Positions 17,617 through 27,723 of a stretch of DNA of 64,000 nt are shown here, in pieces. The DNA is from Sporosarcina sp. P2. Lineage in GTDB: Bacteria; Bacillota; Bacilli; Bacillales_A; Planococcaceae. The notes below the pieces were generated by a model that was not told the DNA's origin, ran no database searches, and saw only the letters and a list, made by a program, of their open reading frames with translations. Numbering within the stretch: the stretch's first letter is position 1; the number at the start of each line of letters is the position of its first letter. The stretch is taken from assembly GCF_002743255.1 (NCBI RefSeq), contig NZ_PDYY01000006.1:62001-126000 (forward strand). The letters are read 5' to 3'. A program made the position numbers and the translations under genes.

Positions 17617-18590
17617 TCCATCAACTCCAGTATATAATCTATCCACGGATTCAGTCGTGAACTTTCCGTCAACTTTATTCCTCGCTTGCTCATACGCTTC
17701 CACTCATACTGTTTCACACGCAATGATTGAATAAGTTCTTTATATGTATCGACCGTCACTTCTTCATGCCAACCAAGATTCCACACTGCACCAAGACCGG
17801 CAGCTGTCTCCGTCGCAATTAATTGATTATCTGCCACAACCGTACTTGACGAAGGCAAACCAACATAACACCGCTCCCATGTCGTACTTCCGCCGGCACC
17901 AATAGAAAAATCGGCCTTTCCCATCAAACTAGCTAGATAATCAATCTGACAATGAAATGCATAGCCGGCATCTGCACACATCACTTCAATCTCCTGCTTC
18001 CTTACATTCGATGCTCCTACTACAACATCTACTTTACTGAACTTTGAACCAACCAAAGCATCCAGCACTTTCATCGTCTCATTCGTCGGATCACTGCCCC
18101 CCATGAAAATCAGTAAATTTCCCACTTGTCCATCACGTACTCTAATACTTTGTCTTTCACGTATAAATTCCTCGCGCATGATCAAATACGTAGATCCAAG
18201 CACTCTCTGACAATGGTCAGGAACAAGTGAATCATAACGGCTTTCAAAATTAGGTACCATATTTTGATCAATCAACACATCACAATCGTGGCGGCGATTC
18301 GCCAAATCATCAATGACTACAATCTTCTTCACTTCGGCACGAATCGATCGTTCCCACGCTTCATCTATCCCATAATGGTCAATAATACAAACATCTGCCG
18401 GCTGGATTTTTTGCACAACCAAGAATCCTTTAGCTTTCACAAACTCTATCAAATTTCCTGGCAATTGCCCCATCATAAACGTTACTTCGCACCCATGATC
18501 CCGTAATAACTCCGCAACCGTCAAACAACGCATCACGTGTCCAATACCCATAGCAACCGACGCATCCGTTCGAATCAATACGCTCTTCAT
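17613..18590 (-). CDS. pseG: UDP-2,4-diacetamido-2,4,6-trideoxy-beta-L-altropyranose hydrolase
   Basis: The 325-residue protein is a GT-B-like sugar hydrolase that removes UDP from the PseH product. Recognisable parts are IRTDASVAMGIGHVMRCLTVAELL (N-terminal Rossmann start with the GxGHxxR motif), VVIDDLANR, LLIFMGGSDPTNET and SIGAGGSTTWERC. It overlaps pseF and pseI by four bases each. It lacks the PseH acetyltransferase domain that is fused to PseG in some species, so the acetylation step is unaccounted for in this window. Confidence 0.9.
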   Translation of the reverse strand: MKSVLIRTDASVAMGIGHVMRCLTVAELLRDHGCEVTFMMGQLPGNLIEFVKAKGFLVVQKIQPADVCIIDHYGIDEAWERSIRAEVKKIVVIDDLANRRHDCDVLIDQNMVPNFESRYDSLVPDHCQRVLGSTYLIMREEFIRERQSIRVRDGQVGNLLIFMGGSDPTNETMKVLDALVGSKFSKVDVVVGASNVRKQEIEVMCADAGYAFHCQIDYLASLMGKADFSIGAGGSTTWERCYVGLPSSSTVVADNQLIATETAAGLGAVWNLGWHEEVTVDTYKELIQSLRVKQYEWKRMSKRGIKLTESSRLNPWIDYILELME

Positions 18591-19312
18591 TCGTCCACCG
18601 GCTTCTGTTCGATATGTGCATTTAACGTAGCTACTTCTGGATGATCCAATAAAAACTGAACCACATCCACACTCGACACTAACTCATCAGTAAAATACTC
18701 CGCAACTGCTACACAAAGTGCATAGTCTTCTTTTGTATCGAGTGTAATTCGCAACTCTGGATGTAAACGATCGCTAGGCACTGTATACTCCGCGAACTGA
18801 AATTCCTCTGCGTGCTCATAGGCATAATATGTCACATGCTCTCGATGACGCGGCTCTTGTCCAATCTCATGAATCTGCAAAAGTGCATCATACGAAATCA
18901 TTTCCACGGCTAATCCTCTAGGCATAGTACCTGCTAAACGCATCACATCTTTTCGTTGCTCAGCCATCGATGCAACTACACAACTTGCTAACTCGTAATC
19001 TACAAATGGACAATCAGCCGTCACGCGCATAACATAATCTGGTGTATACGCACGTGCGCATTGTACGTAACGATCCAATACATCCTCTTCAGAACCACGC
19101 AAACACGTGATAGTATGCTCTTGACACCAGGCCTCCACTGCATCATCTTGCGGTAAAGTGGAAGTTGCAACAATGACTTCATCCACTCCTTGAATCTTCT
19201 TGCAACGTGAGGTCACATATGTAAGCACATCCGTCGATCCTAGTGGTTTTAAAATCTTCCCAGGCAATCGCGTAGATCCCATGCGCGCTTGGATGATGAT
19301 TATAGTTTTCAT
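18587..19312 (-). CDS. pseF: CMP-pseudaminic acid synthetase (SpsF/PseF type)
   Basis: This 241-residue cytidylyltransferase activates pseudaminic acid with CTP. IIQARMGSTRLPGKIL is the nucleotide-binding start, and VTADCPFVD and the C-terminal LDTKEDYAL are usual for the SpsF/PseF type found in spore-coat and flagellar sugar clusters. ATG 19312 overlaps the stop of the upstream HAD gene by four bases; the frame to 19339 lies in that gene. Some members act on other nonulosonates; position between pseG and HAD makes PseF the best call. Confidence 0.85.
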   Translation of the reverse strand: MKTIIIIQARMGSTRLPGKILKPLGSTDVLTYVTSRCKKIQGVDEVIVATSTLPQDDAVEAWCQEHTITCLRGSEEDVLDRYVQCARAYTPDYVMRVTADCPFVDYELASCVVASMAEQRKDVMRLAGTMPRGLAVEMISYDALLQIHEIGQEPRHREHVTYYAYEHAEEFQFAEYTVPSDRLHPELRITLDTKEDYALCVAVAEYFTDELVSSVDVVQFLLDHPEVATLNAHIEQKPVDE

Positions 19313-20001
19313 AAAAACATCCCTTTCACTTCTGGCCATATTTCTTCTAGTTTAGATGGTAATTCATTTAGCAAGGATATACGGTGATCGGCCTCGTATT
19401 CAATAGGCATCTCAATGTCTTTATGTTGGCCAGTCATTATTCGAATGGTTTGAAATCCAAAAGGTTTAATCCCCACAAAATCTTTGATCGGATTATCTCC
19501 TATATATACTACATCATCAGACTCCACTGATTCTTTTTTCAATAAATCTAGAAAGCAATACGGAGAAGGTTTAGCGTTTTCTATGCCATAACAATGAGTA
19601 ATATAGCAATGTTCCATACGATCATATAAATCAAGAACTTGCGCTTTATTATGTTGAACAACTTTATCACCATCCGTCACAAGGTATAGAGTAAAGTTTT
19701 TAAGTTGTTCTAAGCAGTTGATAGTTTCTTGTGGCAAGAATATATTAGGTATATGTTGACGATAAATCGTTACACAATTTTTAACTAACAAGGCTGAGTA
19801 ATTATTAAACTCCTTGAGTACATCATCAAAAATGGTACCCCTTCCAGTGGTATGAAGACGGTTCCACATCCAGGTAAACAAAACTTCTTGTTCTTCACTT
19901 AACTGATCGGATAAGAAAGAAGCGACTTCTAAGAAGCCACTTCGAACATAGGTATATTCATCGTATAAAGTATCATCCATGTCAAACACAATTATTTTCA
20001 A
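19309..20001 (-). CDS. HAD-family hydrolase in the pse operon
   Basis: A 230-residue HAD-IA type phosphatase with FDMDDTL (nucleophile Asp7, Asp9), a helical cap, LVTDGD, KPSPYCF (Lys) and VYIGDNPIKDF (acidic loop). The start is TTG 20001, overlapping the ATP-grasp stop by four bases. The ATP-grasp gene, this gene and pseF are thus tightly coupled. It may dephosphorylate a sugar intermediate such as pseudaminic acid 9-phosphate or a substituent precursor; nothing in the sequence decides which. Confidence 0.75.
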   Translation of the reverse strand: MKIIVFDMDDTLYDEYTYVRSGFLEVASFLSDQLSEEQEVLFTWMWNRLHTTGRGTIFDDVLKEFNNYSALLVKNCVTIYRQHIPNIFLPQETINCLEQLKNFTLYLVTDGDKVVQHNKAQVLDLYDRMEHCYITHCYGIENAKPSPYCFLDLLKKESVESDDVVYIGDNPIKDFVGIKPFGFQTIRIMTGQHKDIEMPIEYEADHRISLLNELPSKLEEIWPEVKGMFL

Positions 20002-20939
20002 AATATCAGATCCTTTGGATAACGGATTTGTGTGAGTTCTTTATTAGCTCGAATAAATGGATATTTCTCTAAAGACTCACCTTGCGCCTCTAACAAAAAC
20101 CAATAAAAACTATCTAGACCAGCTTCAATACTTAAAGTAGATGCACCGCCAAATCGTGGATTGCATTCAATAATATGTGGATTTCCATTCGAATCTACGA
20201 TTATTTGAAACATGACATGACCATATAACCCCAAAACTTCAGCTAACCCCATTGCAAGTGATTCTAGTTCTTTATACTGAATGGTTTTAGTAATTTGCGA
20301 TTCACCGTTTACAACAAGTACACGTTCTCTTACAATTGCACCTTTACTTTTACCAAATGTATCTACATACACATCTATGCTATATTCTGTCCCAACAATA
20401 TATGGTTGAAAAATAGGTTGTCTCAACTGCTTTGCAACCCTTATCGCTTCAACACTTGTTACATTTAAATGTAAGTTAAGTGAACCTGTGCCAAAACGAT
20501 CTTTAACAACGTAAAATCCAGTATCTTTTTCATCAATACACAATCTCGTTTTAATTACTGGATATTTTTTCTCGATCAGGAAATTATAAAACTCAAGTTT
20601 GTCTTGTGTTCGGTTTAAACCGTCCAATTCAGAAACCATTACATAGATATTATTCATCTTTAGATATTCTTTGCGTTCAGAAAAATAAGTTAATTCACCT
20701 TCGCGACTGGGAAAAATTACTTTTATATTGTGCTCTTTACAATACTTGATGAGTTCTTGTATATGTAGGTTTTCTAAAAGCGGCATTTTCCAAAAAGCAT
20801 CTGAAAAGTAACGACCAATGCAATCCGCAAATGTATCGCCAACGTAAACCTTGAAATTCGACTTATCCCTTGTTGCAGCATCTTTCACTTTCTCAATTAA
20901 AGGAACTTTCTTGGAAATGCTAGTGACTAATACATTCAC
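19998..20939 (-). CDS. ATP-grasp-fold ligase in the pse operon
   Basis: The 313-residue protein has an N-terminal pre-ATP-grasp Rossmann part (VLVTSISKKVPLIE) and an ATP-grasp domain with VVKDRFGTGS (P-loop-like lysine), QPYIVGTEYSIDVYVD and metal-binding HIIECNPRFGG. Such enzymes form amide or ester bonds using ATP through an acyl-phosphate. GTG 20939 follows GGAAG. Placed beside HAD and pseF, it may add an acyl or aminoacyl group to the sugar or its precursor, which is inference. CarB-like oligomer partners are absent. Confidence 0.75.
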   Translation of the reverse strand: MNVLVTSISKKVPLIEKVKDAATRDKSNFKVYVGDTFADCIGRYFSDAFWKMPLLENLHIQELIKYCKEHNIKVIFPSREGELTYFSERKEYLKMNNIYVMVSELDGLNRTQDKLEFYNFLIEKKYPVIKTRLCIDEKDTGFYVVKDRFGTGSLNLHLNVTSVEAIRVAKQLRQPIFQPYIVGTEYSIDVYVDTFGKSKGAIVRERVLVVNGESQITKTIQYKELESLAMGLAEVLGLYGHVMFQIIVDSNGNPHIIECNPRFGGASTLSIEAGLDSFYWFLLEAQGESLEKYPFIRANKELTQIRYPKDLIF

Positions 20940-20953
20940 AACAGTCTTCCTTT

Positions 20954-22105
20954 CTATACTTTTAAAAATGGAGAAAGATATGTTAATAGCTCTTCTCTTA
21001 ATTCTCTCTTGGTAAAATAAAGTGCGTCAGACTCTAAAAGGTTTTTTTGGGCATCAAGATAATCTGCTTTAATATAAATTGCTTTAGTGAAGTTCTCTAT
21101 TGCTGCCTGTTCATTTTTTAATAGTCTATAAGTACAACCTAAATTATTAAAAGCTTCAGCTCTTTTATTATCAAGCTCAACAGTTTCAATAAAAAAAATT
21201 AACGCAATTTCTAATTCCTTTTTAATAAAGGCTATATTACCTAAATAAAAACTTAATAAAGGTTGCTTCACTTTTTTATTTAAATTCATTAATATTTCTT
21301 CGGCATAATCTAATTCGTCAATTTTGATCATAATTTTTGCGAATAATAATTCCCTCGCCACATGTTCATAAGTTGTCCCTTCAAGTATACGTTCGATATA
21401 TTTGATTCCAAGATTTTGTATAATTTTTTTCTCAGAATTCTGTTGTGCTTCAATATTGTTTGATAAGTTGCTTGCATGCCTGCGACATATATATTCATGA
21501 CCACACACGTATTCCAAGTTAAAGTTCTGTGCTACGCGTAGTGTAAAATCATAGTCTTCAGAGTGGATAATTTCAGGATTATACATAACGATATTAAAAC
21601 AATGGCGCCTCAACATCATACTTGCAGGAGCAGGTATTAATTGACGGAAAATCATATTGGCCAACAAATTTTCTTTCGTAGAAAATTTCCCAATTGCCTT
21701 CATAAAATTAATATATGCACCTTCAGAATTAATAATTTTAACATCATTATAAACTACGTCAATATTTGGGTTATTTTTGAAAACTTCAATTTGATGTTTA
21801 ATTTTATTTTTCTCATATAGATCATCTGCATCCAAAAAAGCAATATACCGCCCTTTAGATTTTCCTATACCTAAGTTTCGTGCAACAGAGGGTCCTTGAT
21901 TTTTTTGATGATAAATAAAAGTTTCCATTCCAGGTGGCGTATTAAGTAATGATTGTTGAATTATTTCGGCCGACTTATCAGTAGACCCATCGTTAATAAC
22001 TATTAATTCAATACGAGTGTACGTTTGCTGAAAAACACTATGAATAGCTTCTTCAACATACTTCTCCGAATTATATACTGGCATTATAACTGAAACTAAA
22101 GGCAC
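20954..22105 (-). CDS. Family 2 glycosyltransferase with TPR tail
   Basis: Residues 1-230 are a GT-A fold glycosyltransferase: VSVIMPVYNSEKYVEEAI, VINDGSTDKS, and the DxD site in AFLDADDLYEKN. Residues about 280-370 form TPR-like helices (AEAFNNLGCTYRLLKNEQAA, ENFTKAIYIKADYLDA). TPR fusions are frequent in flagellin glycosyltransferases and may hold the protein acceptor or partners. The start is GTG 22105 behind AGGAGA. Donor and acceptor are not known. Confidence 0.8.
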   Translation of the reverse strand: MPLVSVIMPVYNSEKYVEEAIHSVFQQTYTRIELIVINDGSTDKSAEIIQQSLLNTPPGMETFIYHQKNQGPSVARNLGIGKSKGRYIAFLDADDLYEKNKIKHQIEVFKNNPNIDVVYNDVKIINSEGAYINFMKAIGKFSTKENLLANMIFRQLIPAPASMMLRRHCFNIVMYNPEIIHSEDYDFTLRVAQNFNLEYVCGHEYICRRHASNLSNNIEAQQNSEKKIIQNLGIKYIERILEGTTYEHVARELLFAKIMIKIDELDYAEEILMNLNKKVKQPLLSFYLGNIAFIKKELEIALIFFIETVELDNKRAEAFNNLGCTYRLLKNEQAAIENFTKAIYIKADYLDAQKNLLESDALYFTKRELREELLTYLSPFLKV

Positions 22106-22131
22106 CGTATAATTCTCCTATCCCAATAAAT

Positions 22132-23481
22132 TTATATCATTATTATTCTTTGCTGAGGAATGTCCTGTTTTACAAGCATATCTGTAAAATGGGAAGTTGC
22201 ACTCCTTGTAGCAATGATATAATTACTGCAAGGATTCAATTCATTTCTCATAAATTTTTCTTCATTTAGAATGGGGATTCCATTCCAATTTGATTCTTTT
22301 ATAAAATTATCAATAATAAAATCAATAGTCACTCCATATTTCTGCAATAATAATACTAGGCTTCTACCGTATTCTCCTCCACCACATATTACAATATTTT
22401 GAACCTTGTTTTTTAACAAGTTCATGAGTACCTTTCGTTTGTTAACTTTCAACTTTTTTCTAGATGTCTCACATCCATTACTTAGTGATTCTTGAATGTT
22501 CTCCATCATCTTCAAAGGCTGTCCAACGTTAGAAAATAGTTGTCTCTGAAGAAATTCAATCTTTTCAATATATGTTGTATCATTTAATACATTGTTAATA
22601 TCTTGTTTACAAGATATTAAATCATTCAATGAAATAACTTTTAAAATTGCTCTTACTATACTTTCCAATCCACTACTTATTTCTGAGTGTTTTTGATTGT
22701 TTAATAGGGCTACCGGAACCCCAGCCAATACACCATCAAAAATTGCTCCGCTATAATCACTTATTAATATATCAGTGTACGGAATTAATGAAAAAATATC
22801 TATGCGTTCATTACAATAAAATATTTTGAATTCCTTTACTAACTGAACAAAATCTTGTCTCTCTTCCAACTTCAATAAATGATGCGCCTTAATAATTAGA
22901 TTATAGCTTTTACTTAACCTAAGGAAATAAGGCGCAATACTGTCATGACTACTTAACTCTCCCCAAGTGGGTGCAAAGAGTATAGTTGGCTTTGATGAAT
23001 TTATGTAATAAGAAATATTCCTACCACATGAATCTATAAGCACTTCTTCTTTTTTTTCAGTTGGCATATAACGTGGATTGCCAACCGAAATACAATTGTA
23101 ATTAGATAAATTACGTTGCGCATAAGGACCATAACCTAATATTAAATCATAATTCTCATTCCAATCAGCATAATTCCAATTATCCTTTGCATATCCATAC
23201 ATTACCCTAACCATCTGGATTTGTACTGAGTACAATTCAAAAGAAGGTCTCCAATAAGGACTGATTAAAAGGTCAATCCAAAAATTATTACTAATTACTT
23301 CATCCTCTTGAACAAGAGTAAATCCTTGCTTTTCAATGAAAGTTGTTATTTCATTTTCCACCGATTTAACGTCAAAAACAGGTGTGATGAAAATAAAGTC
23401 ATTTTGGGAATTAAATTTCACTATATTTTCGTATAGATAAAAATGAAATATTGTCGAACAAAATAAACCAATCTTCTTCAA
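22132..23481 (-). CDS. TagF-like glycerophosphotransferase with C-terminal Rossmann-like module
   Basis: The 449-residue protein has a GT-B-type polyol-phosphate transferase part: SKPTILFAPTWGE, IIKAHH and ILISDYSGAIFDGVLAG correspond to motifs of CDP-glycerol glycerophosphotransferases. The last ~100 residues are a separate module starting VICGGGEYGRSLVLLLQ with FIIDN 20 residues later, also found in three other proteins of this island. TTG 23481 follows AGGA. The teichoic-acid relatives polymerise glycerol phosphate from CDP-glycerol; here the acceptor is more likely the flagellar glycan or a peptide residue, by location. Confidence 0.75.
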   Translation of the reverse strand: MKKIGLFCSTIFHFYLYENIVKFNSQNDFIFITPVFDVKSVENEITTFIEKQGFTLVQEDEVISNNFWIDLLISPYWRPSFELYSVQIQMVRVMYGYAKDNWNYADWNENYDLILGYGPYAQRNLSNYNCISVGNPRYMPTEKKEEVLIDSCGRNISYYINSSKPTILFAPTWGELSSHDSIAPYFLRLSKSYNLIIKAHHLLKLEERQDFVQLVKEFKIFYCNERIDIFSLIPYTDILISDYSGAIFDGVLAGVPVALLNNQKHSEISSGLESIVRAILKVISLNDLISCKQDINNVLNDTTYIEKIEFLQRQLFSNVGQPLKMMENIQESLSNGCETSRKKLKVNKRKVLMNLLKNKVQNIVICGGGEYGRSLVLLLQKYGVTIDFIIDNFIKESNWNGIPILNEEKFMRNELNPCSNYIIATRSATSHFTDMLVKQDIPQQRIIMI

Positions 23482-23492
23482 ATTTTACTATC

Positions 23493-23879
23493 CTACTTTC
23501 CTAAATCTTTCTTAATCTTAGTGGAGGAAATATTTTTTGTTCTAGGTAAGTAGACCACATCACAATAATTTCTCAAAAAGTCGAATTCACCTTTCCAGTC
23601 GTCTCCTATCACAAAAACATCAATTTCTTCACTAATCACATCTTTACTTTTTTGTTCCCAACTTATTTCTGGAATTACTTTGTCGACATAACGGATTGCT
23701 TCAAGAATATACTTTCTTTTTTCATAGCTATGATAGGCATGTTTATGCTTGATCTCATTAAATTCATCGGTTGAAAGAGCCACTGTCAAGTGGTCTCCTA
23801 AAGCTTTTGCTCGTTTCAATAAGCGGATATGTCCTTCATGCAATAAATCGAACGTACCGTACGTTATAATTTTCCTCAT
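23493..23879 (-). CDS. tagD: Glycerol-3-phosphate cytidylyltransferase-like protein (TagD type)
   Basis: At 128 residues it matches TagD/TarD in length and motifs: [12 protein letters not shown] with the HxGH site at 14-17, [11 protein letters not shown] (ISSTxI) at the C-terminus, and [11 protein letters not shown]. The enzyme makes CDP-glycerol from CTP and glycerol 3-phosphate. It is flanked by TagF-like genes on both sides of the HAD gene. Wall-teichoic-acid synthesis genes (tagO, tagA, tagB) are not present, so a dedicated role in flagellar modification is likely. Related cytidylyltransferases can use other phosphates, for example an amino-acid phosphate. Confidence 0.82.
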   Translation of the reverse strand: MRKIITYGTFDLLHEGHIRLLKRAKALGDHLTVALSTDEFNEIKHKHAYHSYEKRKYILEAIRYVDKVIPEISWEQKSKDVISEEIDVFVIGDDWKGEFDFLRNYCDVVYLPRTKNISSTKIKKDLGK

Positions 23880-23900
23880 ATATTCACCTTATTTTATAGT

Positions 23901-26261
23901 TCATTTCTCTAATGAAAAAATCTCAACATTCTTGCCTATTTTTTTTGTTTTTGTAAGGATGTTATTCTTAATTTCTTCTACAAAAGAGAAAGAACCTACT
24001 ACAAATTTAGTTTCTTCTCTTTCCAACACCTCATCTAAACTAATAATCTCTATATCATTTAGCACCAAACCATGAAGCAATTTATTACCGTCAACAAAAC
24101 AATTGATTTTAATGTCAAAAAGCCTTAATAAAGATGCGACTACCCTGCCAGCCTCACCTGCTCCATATATACAAACAGAGGTTGGATTTTCATCTAATAC
24201 TTGCTGCACTAATTTTATTGAGTTTCTGTAATTGGCCCCTGCAATACTCAATCTATTTTCATTGAGTTTCTTTTTTAATAAATATTGAGGATCTTTTAAC
24301 GTTATTAAGCCGTTTAACCAATATACGTCTTCAGGTTGTTCAACAACTTCAGTTAGTTCTCTAATTGAATACCTAGATAATTCTTCATTAGAGATAAATT
24401 GATATCGATTCTTCTCAAGAAATCCATTTTTATGAAATAAGCTACCCAATTCTTTCGCTTCTAATAAGGTTGGTAATTCAAATACTCTATTAACTATTTT
24501 AAGTAATTCTAAAGGATGATTTATATTTTGGTGTACTAATGTTTTTTTCATCTTAAATTGTTCTAAAGTCAATGTTTGAAAAAAAAGAATTCCTTCTTGA
24601 ATGACATCTTTTTTTGCAATAGCAGTCTCACTGTCATATTTCTCCTCAAATACAGGATATACTTCATTTCTATTTTTCTTATAGGTCACAGTACTAAGGA
24701 CATTATTATGAATAATTGTTTCGATCATATGACAGTATTTATATACGGACTGAATGACAGTTTCTGAGTCTCTGTTTTCCTGTTGAATAAAGCTATTAAA
24801 TTTTATTCCTTTAGATAAATTGATTGCGACTCGATTAATCGCTATTGCTAAAAAGTGGATTGCTTCATAATTATAATAGCCACTTTGTCTTAATAAAAAC
24901 TCTAAGTTACTTGCAGAGCTACCTTGATATCCTATATCTAAAGTAGAAAAGTTCTCAAGATCAAAGTTTTCTTTTAAATATTTTAAAAGTATTTCTTTTC
25001 TTTGCGAGATATTACTTTTAATTTGTTTGATCTGAGCTTCATCAAATAAAAAGTCTTTTAACATTTGAATTTCTTTATCTGATAAAGATGCTATTTTTTT
25101 CTTTGTAAGTTCACCTACAGGATTACCCTTAGGTAAACTTAGCTCAAACTGTTCAAATAAACTATCTAATAGGAAGTTCCGTCTTTCAAATAAAAGCTTC
25201 TCTAAGAACTCCTGATTAAAATTCTCTATACCTGCCAAAAAAGTCGAAACTCTAGAGACATACATTTTTTTAAAACTGATATGACTCTTTCGCGCTTTCA
25301 AAGCCTTTTGTAACATCTTCTCAAAGAAGACCGCCTCACTCATGAAAGGATACAAGTTCTTGATTTTTAATTCTTCTAAAGTATCCAACACCCATTCTGT
25401 GAAAAAGGTTAAGAAAGGTCCAAGAATTGTAGCTCCAAAAACAAAATGAAAACGTTCTTCTTCTGGTAAATGTGCAATTAAGTTAGCTGCTTGTTTTCTT
25501 AGTGTATATAACTCAGAGGCATTATTCTCATAAAAAAAAACATTCTCATATTCTATTCCTTTTGCATAAGGATTATCATGAATATTATAATGGAAGGCGT
25601 TTATACCGAATTTCTTTGCATTTAGATAATCAGATGTATAGTTATCACCTATGTGAAATATCTTATGGTATGGAACTCCATACCTCTTTGATAGATGTTC
25701 GTATAAATTACTTTGTGCTTTGCTTTTATTACAAACACACGAAACTTCAATAGCTTCAATCAGCTCAAGATCAAATCCACATTCCACAAGTATCTCTTTT
25801 AATTCCGAATCATTTAAATACATATCGGAAGTTAAAATAACTTTTTTGTTATTATTTTTCAAGTAACTTATTAAAGAATAAATGCTATAGTTTAAATAGG
25901 TGAATTTTCTCTCTAGTTCAAGTTCTAGTTCTAATATTTTCGTGCTATCTCCTATGTTTTTATGTAAACCGCTGTAAACCTCATGAATTGTATACTCGCC
26001 ATTTTTATTTTCCATGTTATTTTTTTTAGCGTTTTTCTGTGTCATAGTTCGAATGTGACTAAATTGTATTGGACTAATGCCTTTTCTAAGATATCCGCGA
26101 TTAATAGCTTCTTTACCAACCTTCAAGAATAAATCTTTAGGTTCCTTAACAGCACGAAATAATAATGTGTCAAAAATATCAAAGCTATACAGTTCACAAT
26201 TTTCTAAGTCTACCTCTATCTTTGATAAGGCAATATCTTTTTTCCATAGTCCACTAATCAA
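23901..26261 (-). CDS. Large HAD-domain protein with C-terminal Rossmann-like module
   Basis: The 786-residue protein begins with a HAD domain: YSFDIFDTLLFR (Asp28, Asp31), KVILTSDMYLND, and FHIGDNYTSDYLNAKK. A long helical middle follows, with LDIGYQGSSASNLEFLL, and residues about 690-786 hold the shared module CIYGAGEAGRVVASLLRLFD...FVDGN. TTG 26261 overlaps the end of the upstream TagF-like gene by eight bases. HAD proteins of this class accompany glycerophosphotransferases in surface-polysaccharide and in Clostridioides type A flagellin-modification loci. A phosphatase or phosphotransferase role is likely; the substrate is unknown. Confidence 0.7.
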   Translation of the reverse strand: MISGLWKKDIALSKIEVDLENCELYSFDIFDTLLFRAVKEPKDLFLKVGKEAINRGYLRKGISPIQFSHIRTMTQKNAKKNNMENKNGEYTIHEVYSGLHKNIGDSTKILELELELERKFTYLNYSIYSLISYLKNNNKKVILTSDMYLNDSELKEILVECGFDLELIEAIEVSCVCNKSKAQSNLYEHLSKRYGVPYHKIFHIGDNYTSDYLNAKKFGINAFHYNIHDNPYAKGIEYENVFFYENNASELYTLRKQAANLIAHLPEEERFHFVFGATILGPFLTFFTEWVLDTLEELKIKNLYPFMSEAVFFEKMLQKALKARKSHISFKKMYVSRVSTFLAGIENFNQEFLEKLLFERRNFLLDSLFEQFELSLPKGNPVGELTKKKIASLSDKEIQMLKDFLFDEAQIKQIKSNISQRKEILLKYLKENFDLENFSTLDIGYQGSSASNLEFLLRQSGYYNYEAIHFLAIAINRVAINLSKGIKFNSFIQQENRDSETVIQSVYKYCHMIETIIHNNVLSTVTYKKNRNEVYPVFEEKYDSETAIAKKDVIQEGILFFQTLTLEQFKMKKTLVHQNINHPLELLKIVNRVFELPTLLEAKELGSLFHKNGFLEKNRYQFISNEELSRYSIRELTEVVEQPEDVYWLNGLITLKDPQYLLKKKLNENRLSIAGANYRNSIKLVQQVLDENPTSVCIYGAGEAGRVVASLLRLFDIKINCFVDGNKLLHGLVLNDIEIISLDEVLEREETKFVVGSFSFVEEIKNNILTKTKKIGKNVEIFSLEK

Positions 26262-27696
26262 GGTTATCTATCCCTTCATGTGTTAAAGAATCCAAATATT
26301 TATCAATTGCATTCCAAGCCCTAAAACTTGATTTATTATCAGGTTGTTCAAAAACAATATTTCTTATTAGCTGTCTTTGTTTTACAAATTGATCTTCGCC
26401 ATTCAATATTCTCGATATCTCTTTACTTAATTCTGCAAGTGATAAAACTGTTTTTCCAGGCGTGAAATAATTATAAGGTTCCATTAAAAATCCTTTGTTT
26501 TGTCTGTATTCTTTTAGATCTGTTGGAGTAAAAATAATAGGCATATCTAATAATAGCGTATCGAAGAAAATAGAGGAGTAGTCTGTAATTAATAACTTTG
26601 AAGCCGATATTAACTCGTATAAATGGACATTCTCTTCTAACAATTTATCTTCTGGTAATAGGAAAATTTGATTATGTTCGAATAACTCTAAATCTTTATA
26701 GAACTTATATTCATATGGATGTAGCTTTACAATTAGAAATAAATTATTTTTTTCCACCATTTCTATAACTTTACTACTGTGCTCGTTTTCAAATCCGAAT
26801 AATGTGTTCCATTCCCTCTGTGCATCAACACGCTTTTTATTTTTCCCTTTTCGCCAAGTTGGCAAATAAAATACTATATTGAATCTATTTAATTTTTTAT
26901 TTTTAGTTACTAATTGGAGTTTTTGTAAATTATTTTCTTCAAACAATAAATCATTACGTGGCATTCCAGTAATCTTATACTTACTAATATTTGTAGGAAA
27001 AGCGCTATTAAAAAAAGTTGTATACAATTGTGAATACGACAACACTAACTGTGTGTTTTTTGTACTAGTTTCTACATAATTCAAAAAATTACTGTTTACA
27101 TTTAAGCTATCCATAACTCCTATTCTTTTAAGAGGGAATCCGTGCCACATTTCAATATTGATATGATTTCCATCATATATTCCTTCGAATAACGATGAAC
27201 AAATTACATCATTATTCGACAAATCTTTTTGATTTTCACTATTTATTAAAGATATTTCATATTTTTCTTTAATAAATTCAGGAGCATTCTTGAATAATGC
27301 ATATCCATTACTGTTAGAGTTGTTATAATTGGTGATGCCTATTTTAAACTTTTTGTTTTCTGTTTTATGTGTAAAAATTTCCCTTTTCACTATTTCATAT
27401 TCTGATTTAATACTTTTAAAATGATTATTAATATCACATGGTATTATTTTATCAAAGGAAACACCAATTTCTATTAACTGCTCAAATATTTCTTTAGAAA
27501 ATTGACTTGCGATAAATATATAATCATATTTAAAATCATTTACCTTCTCGGGAGGATAAACTATTGCACCTCTAAATTCTGTAAAATGCTTAGTGCTATC
27601 ATTATCCAGAAAACCCAAAATACTGATCTTTTTACTTTCGATACTTTCAATAAAAGTTTGTGCACTATTTCCTGTACCAAAAACTAATACTTCCAT
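26254..27696 (-). CDS. TagF-like glycerophosphotransferase with N-terminal Rossmann-like module
   Basis: The first ~95 residues are the shared module (EVLVFGTGNSAQTFIESI, GFLDND). Then comes a polyol-phosphate transferase domain: EMWHGFPLKRIG, FYLPTWRKGKN, IVKLHPYEYKFYKD and LLITDYSSIFFDTLLLDMP. The motif set is complete, so it should be active. ATG 27696 follows AAAGGAGGAAG. In this protein the module is N-terminal, whereas in the other TagF-like protein (22132-23481) it is C-terminal. Donor is probably CDP-glycerol or a related CDP-polyol made by the TagD-like enzyme. Confidence 0.78.
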   Translation of the reverse strand: MEVLVFGTGNSAQTFIESIESKKISILGFLDNDSTKHFTEFRGAIVYPPEKVNDFKYDYIFIASQFSKEIFEQLIEIGVSFDKIIPCDINNHFKSIKSEYEIVKREIFTHKTENKKFKIGITNYNNSNSNGYALFKNAPEFIKEKYEISLINSENQKDLSNNDVICSSLFEGIYDGNHINIEMWHGFPLKRIGVMDSLNVNSNFLNYVETSTKNTQLVLSYSQLYTTFFNSAFPTNISKYKITGMPRNDLLFEENNLQKLQLVTKNKKLNRFNIVFYLPTWRKGKNKKRVDAQREWNTLFGFENEHSSKVIEMVEKNNLFLIVKLHPYEYKFYKDLELFEHNQIFLLPEDKLLEENVHLYELISASKLLITDYSSIFFDTLLLDMPIIFTPTDLKEYRQNKGFLMEPYNYFTPGKTVLSLAELSKEISRILNGEDQFVKQRQLIRNIVFEQPDNKSSFRAWNAIDKYLDSLTHEGIDNLD

Positions 27697-27723
27697 GTAT
27701 ATATCCTTCCTCCTTTGAACAAG

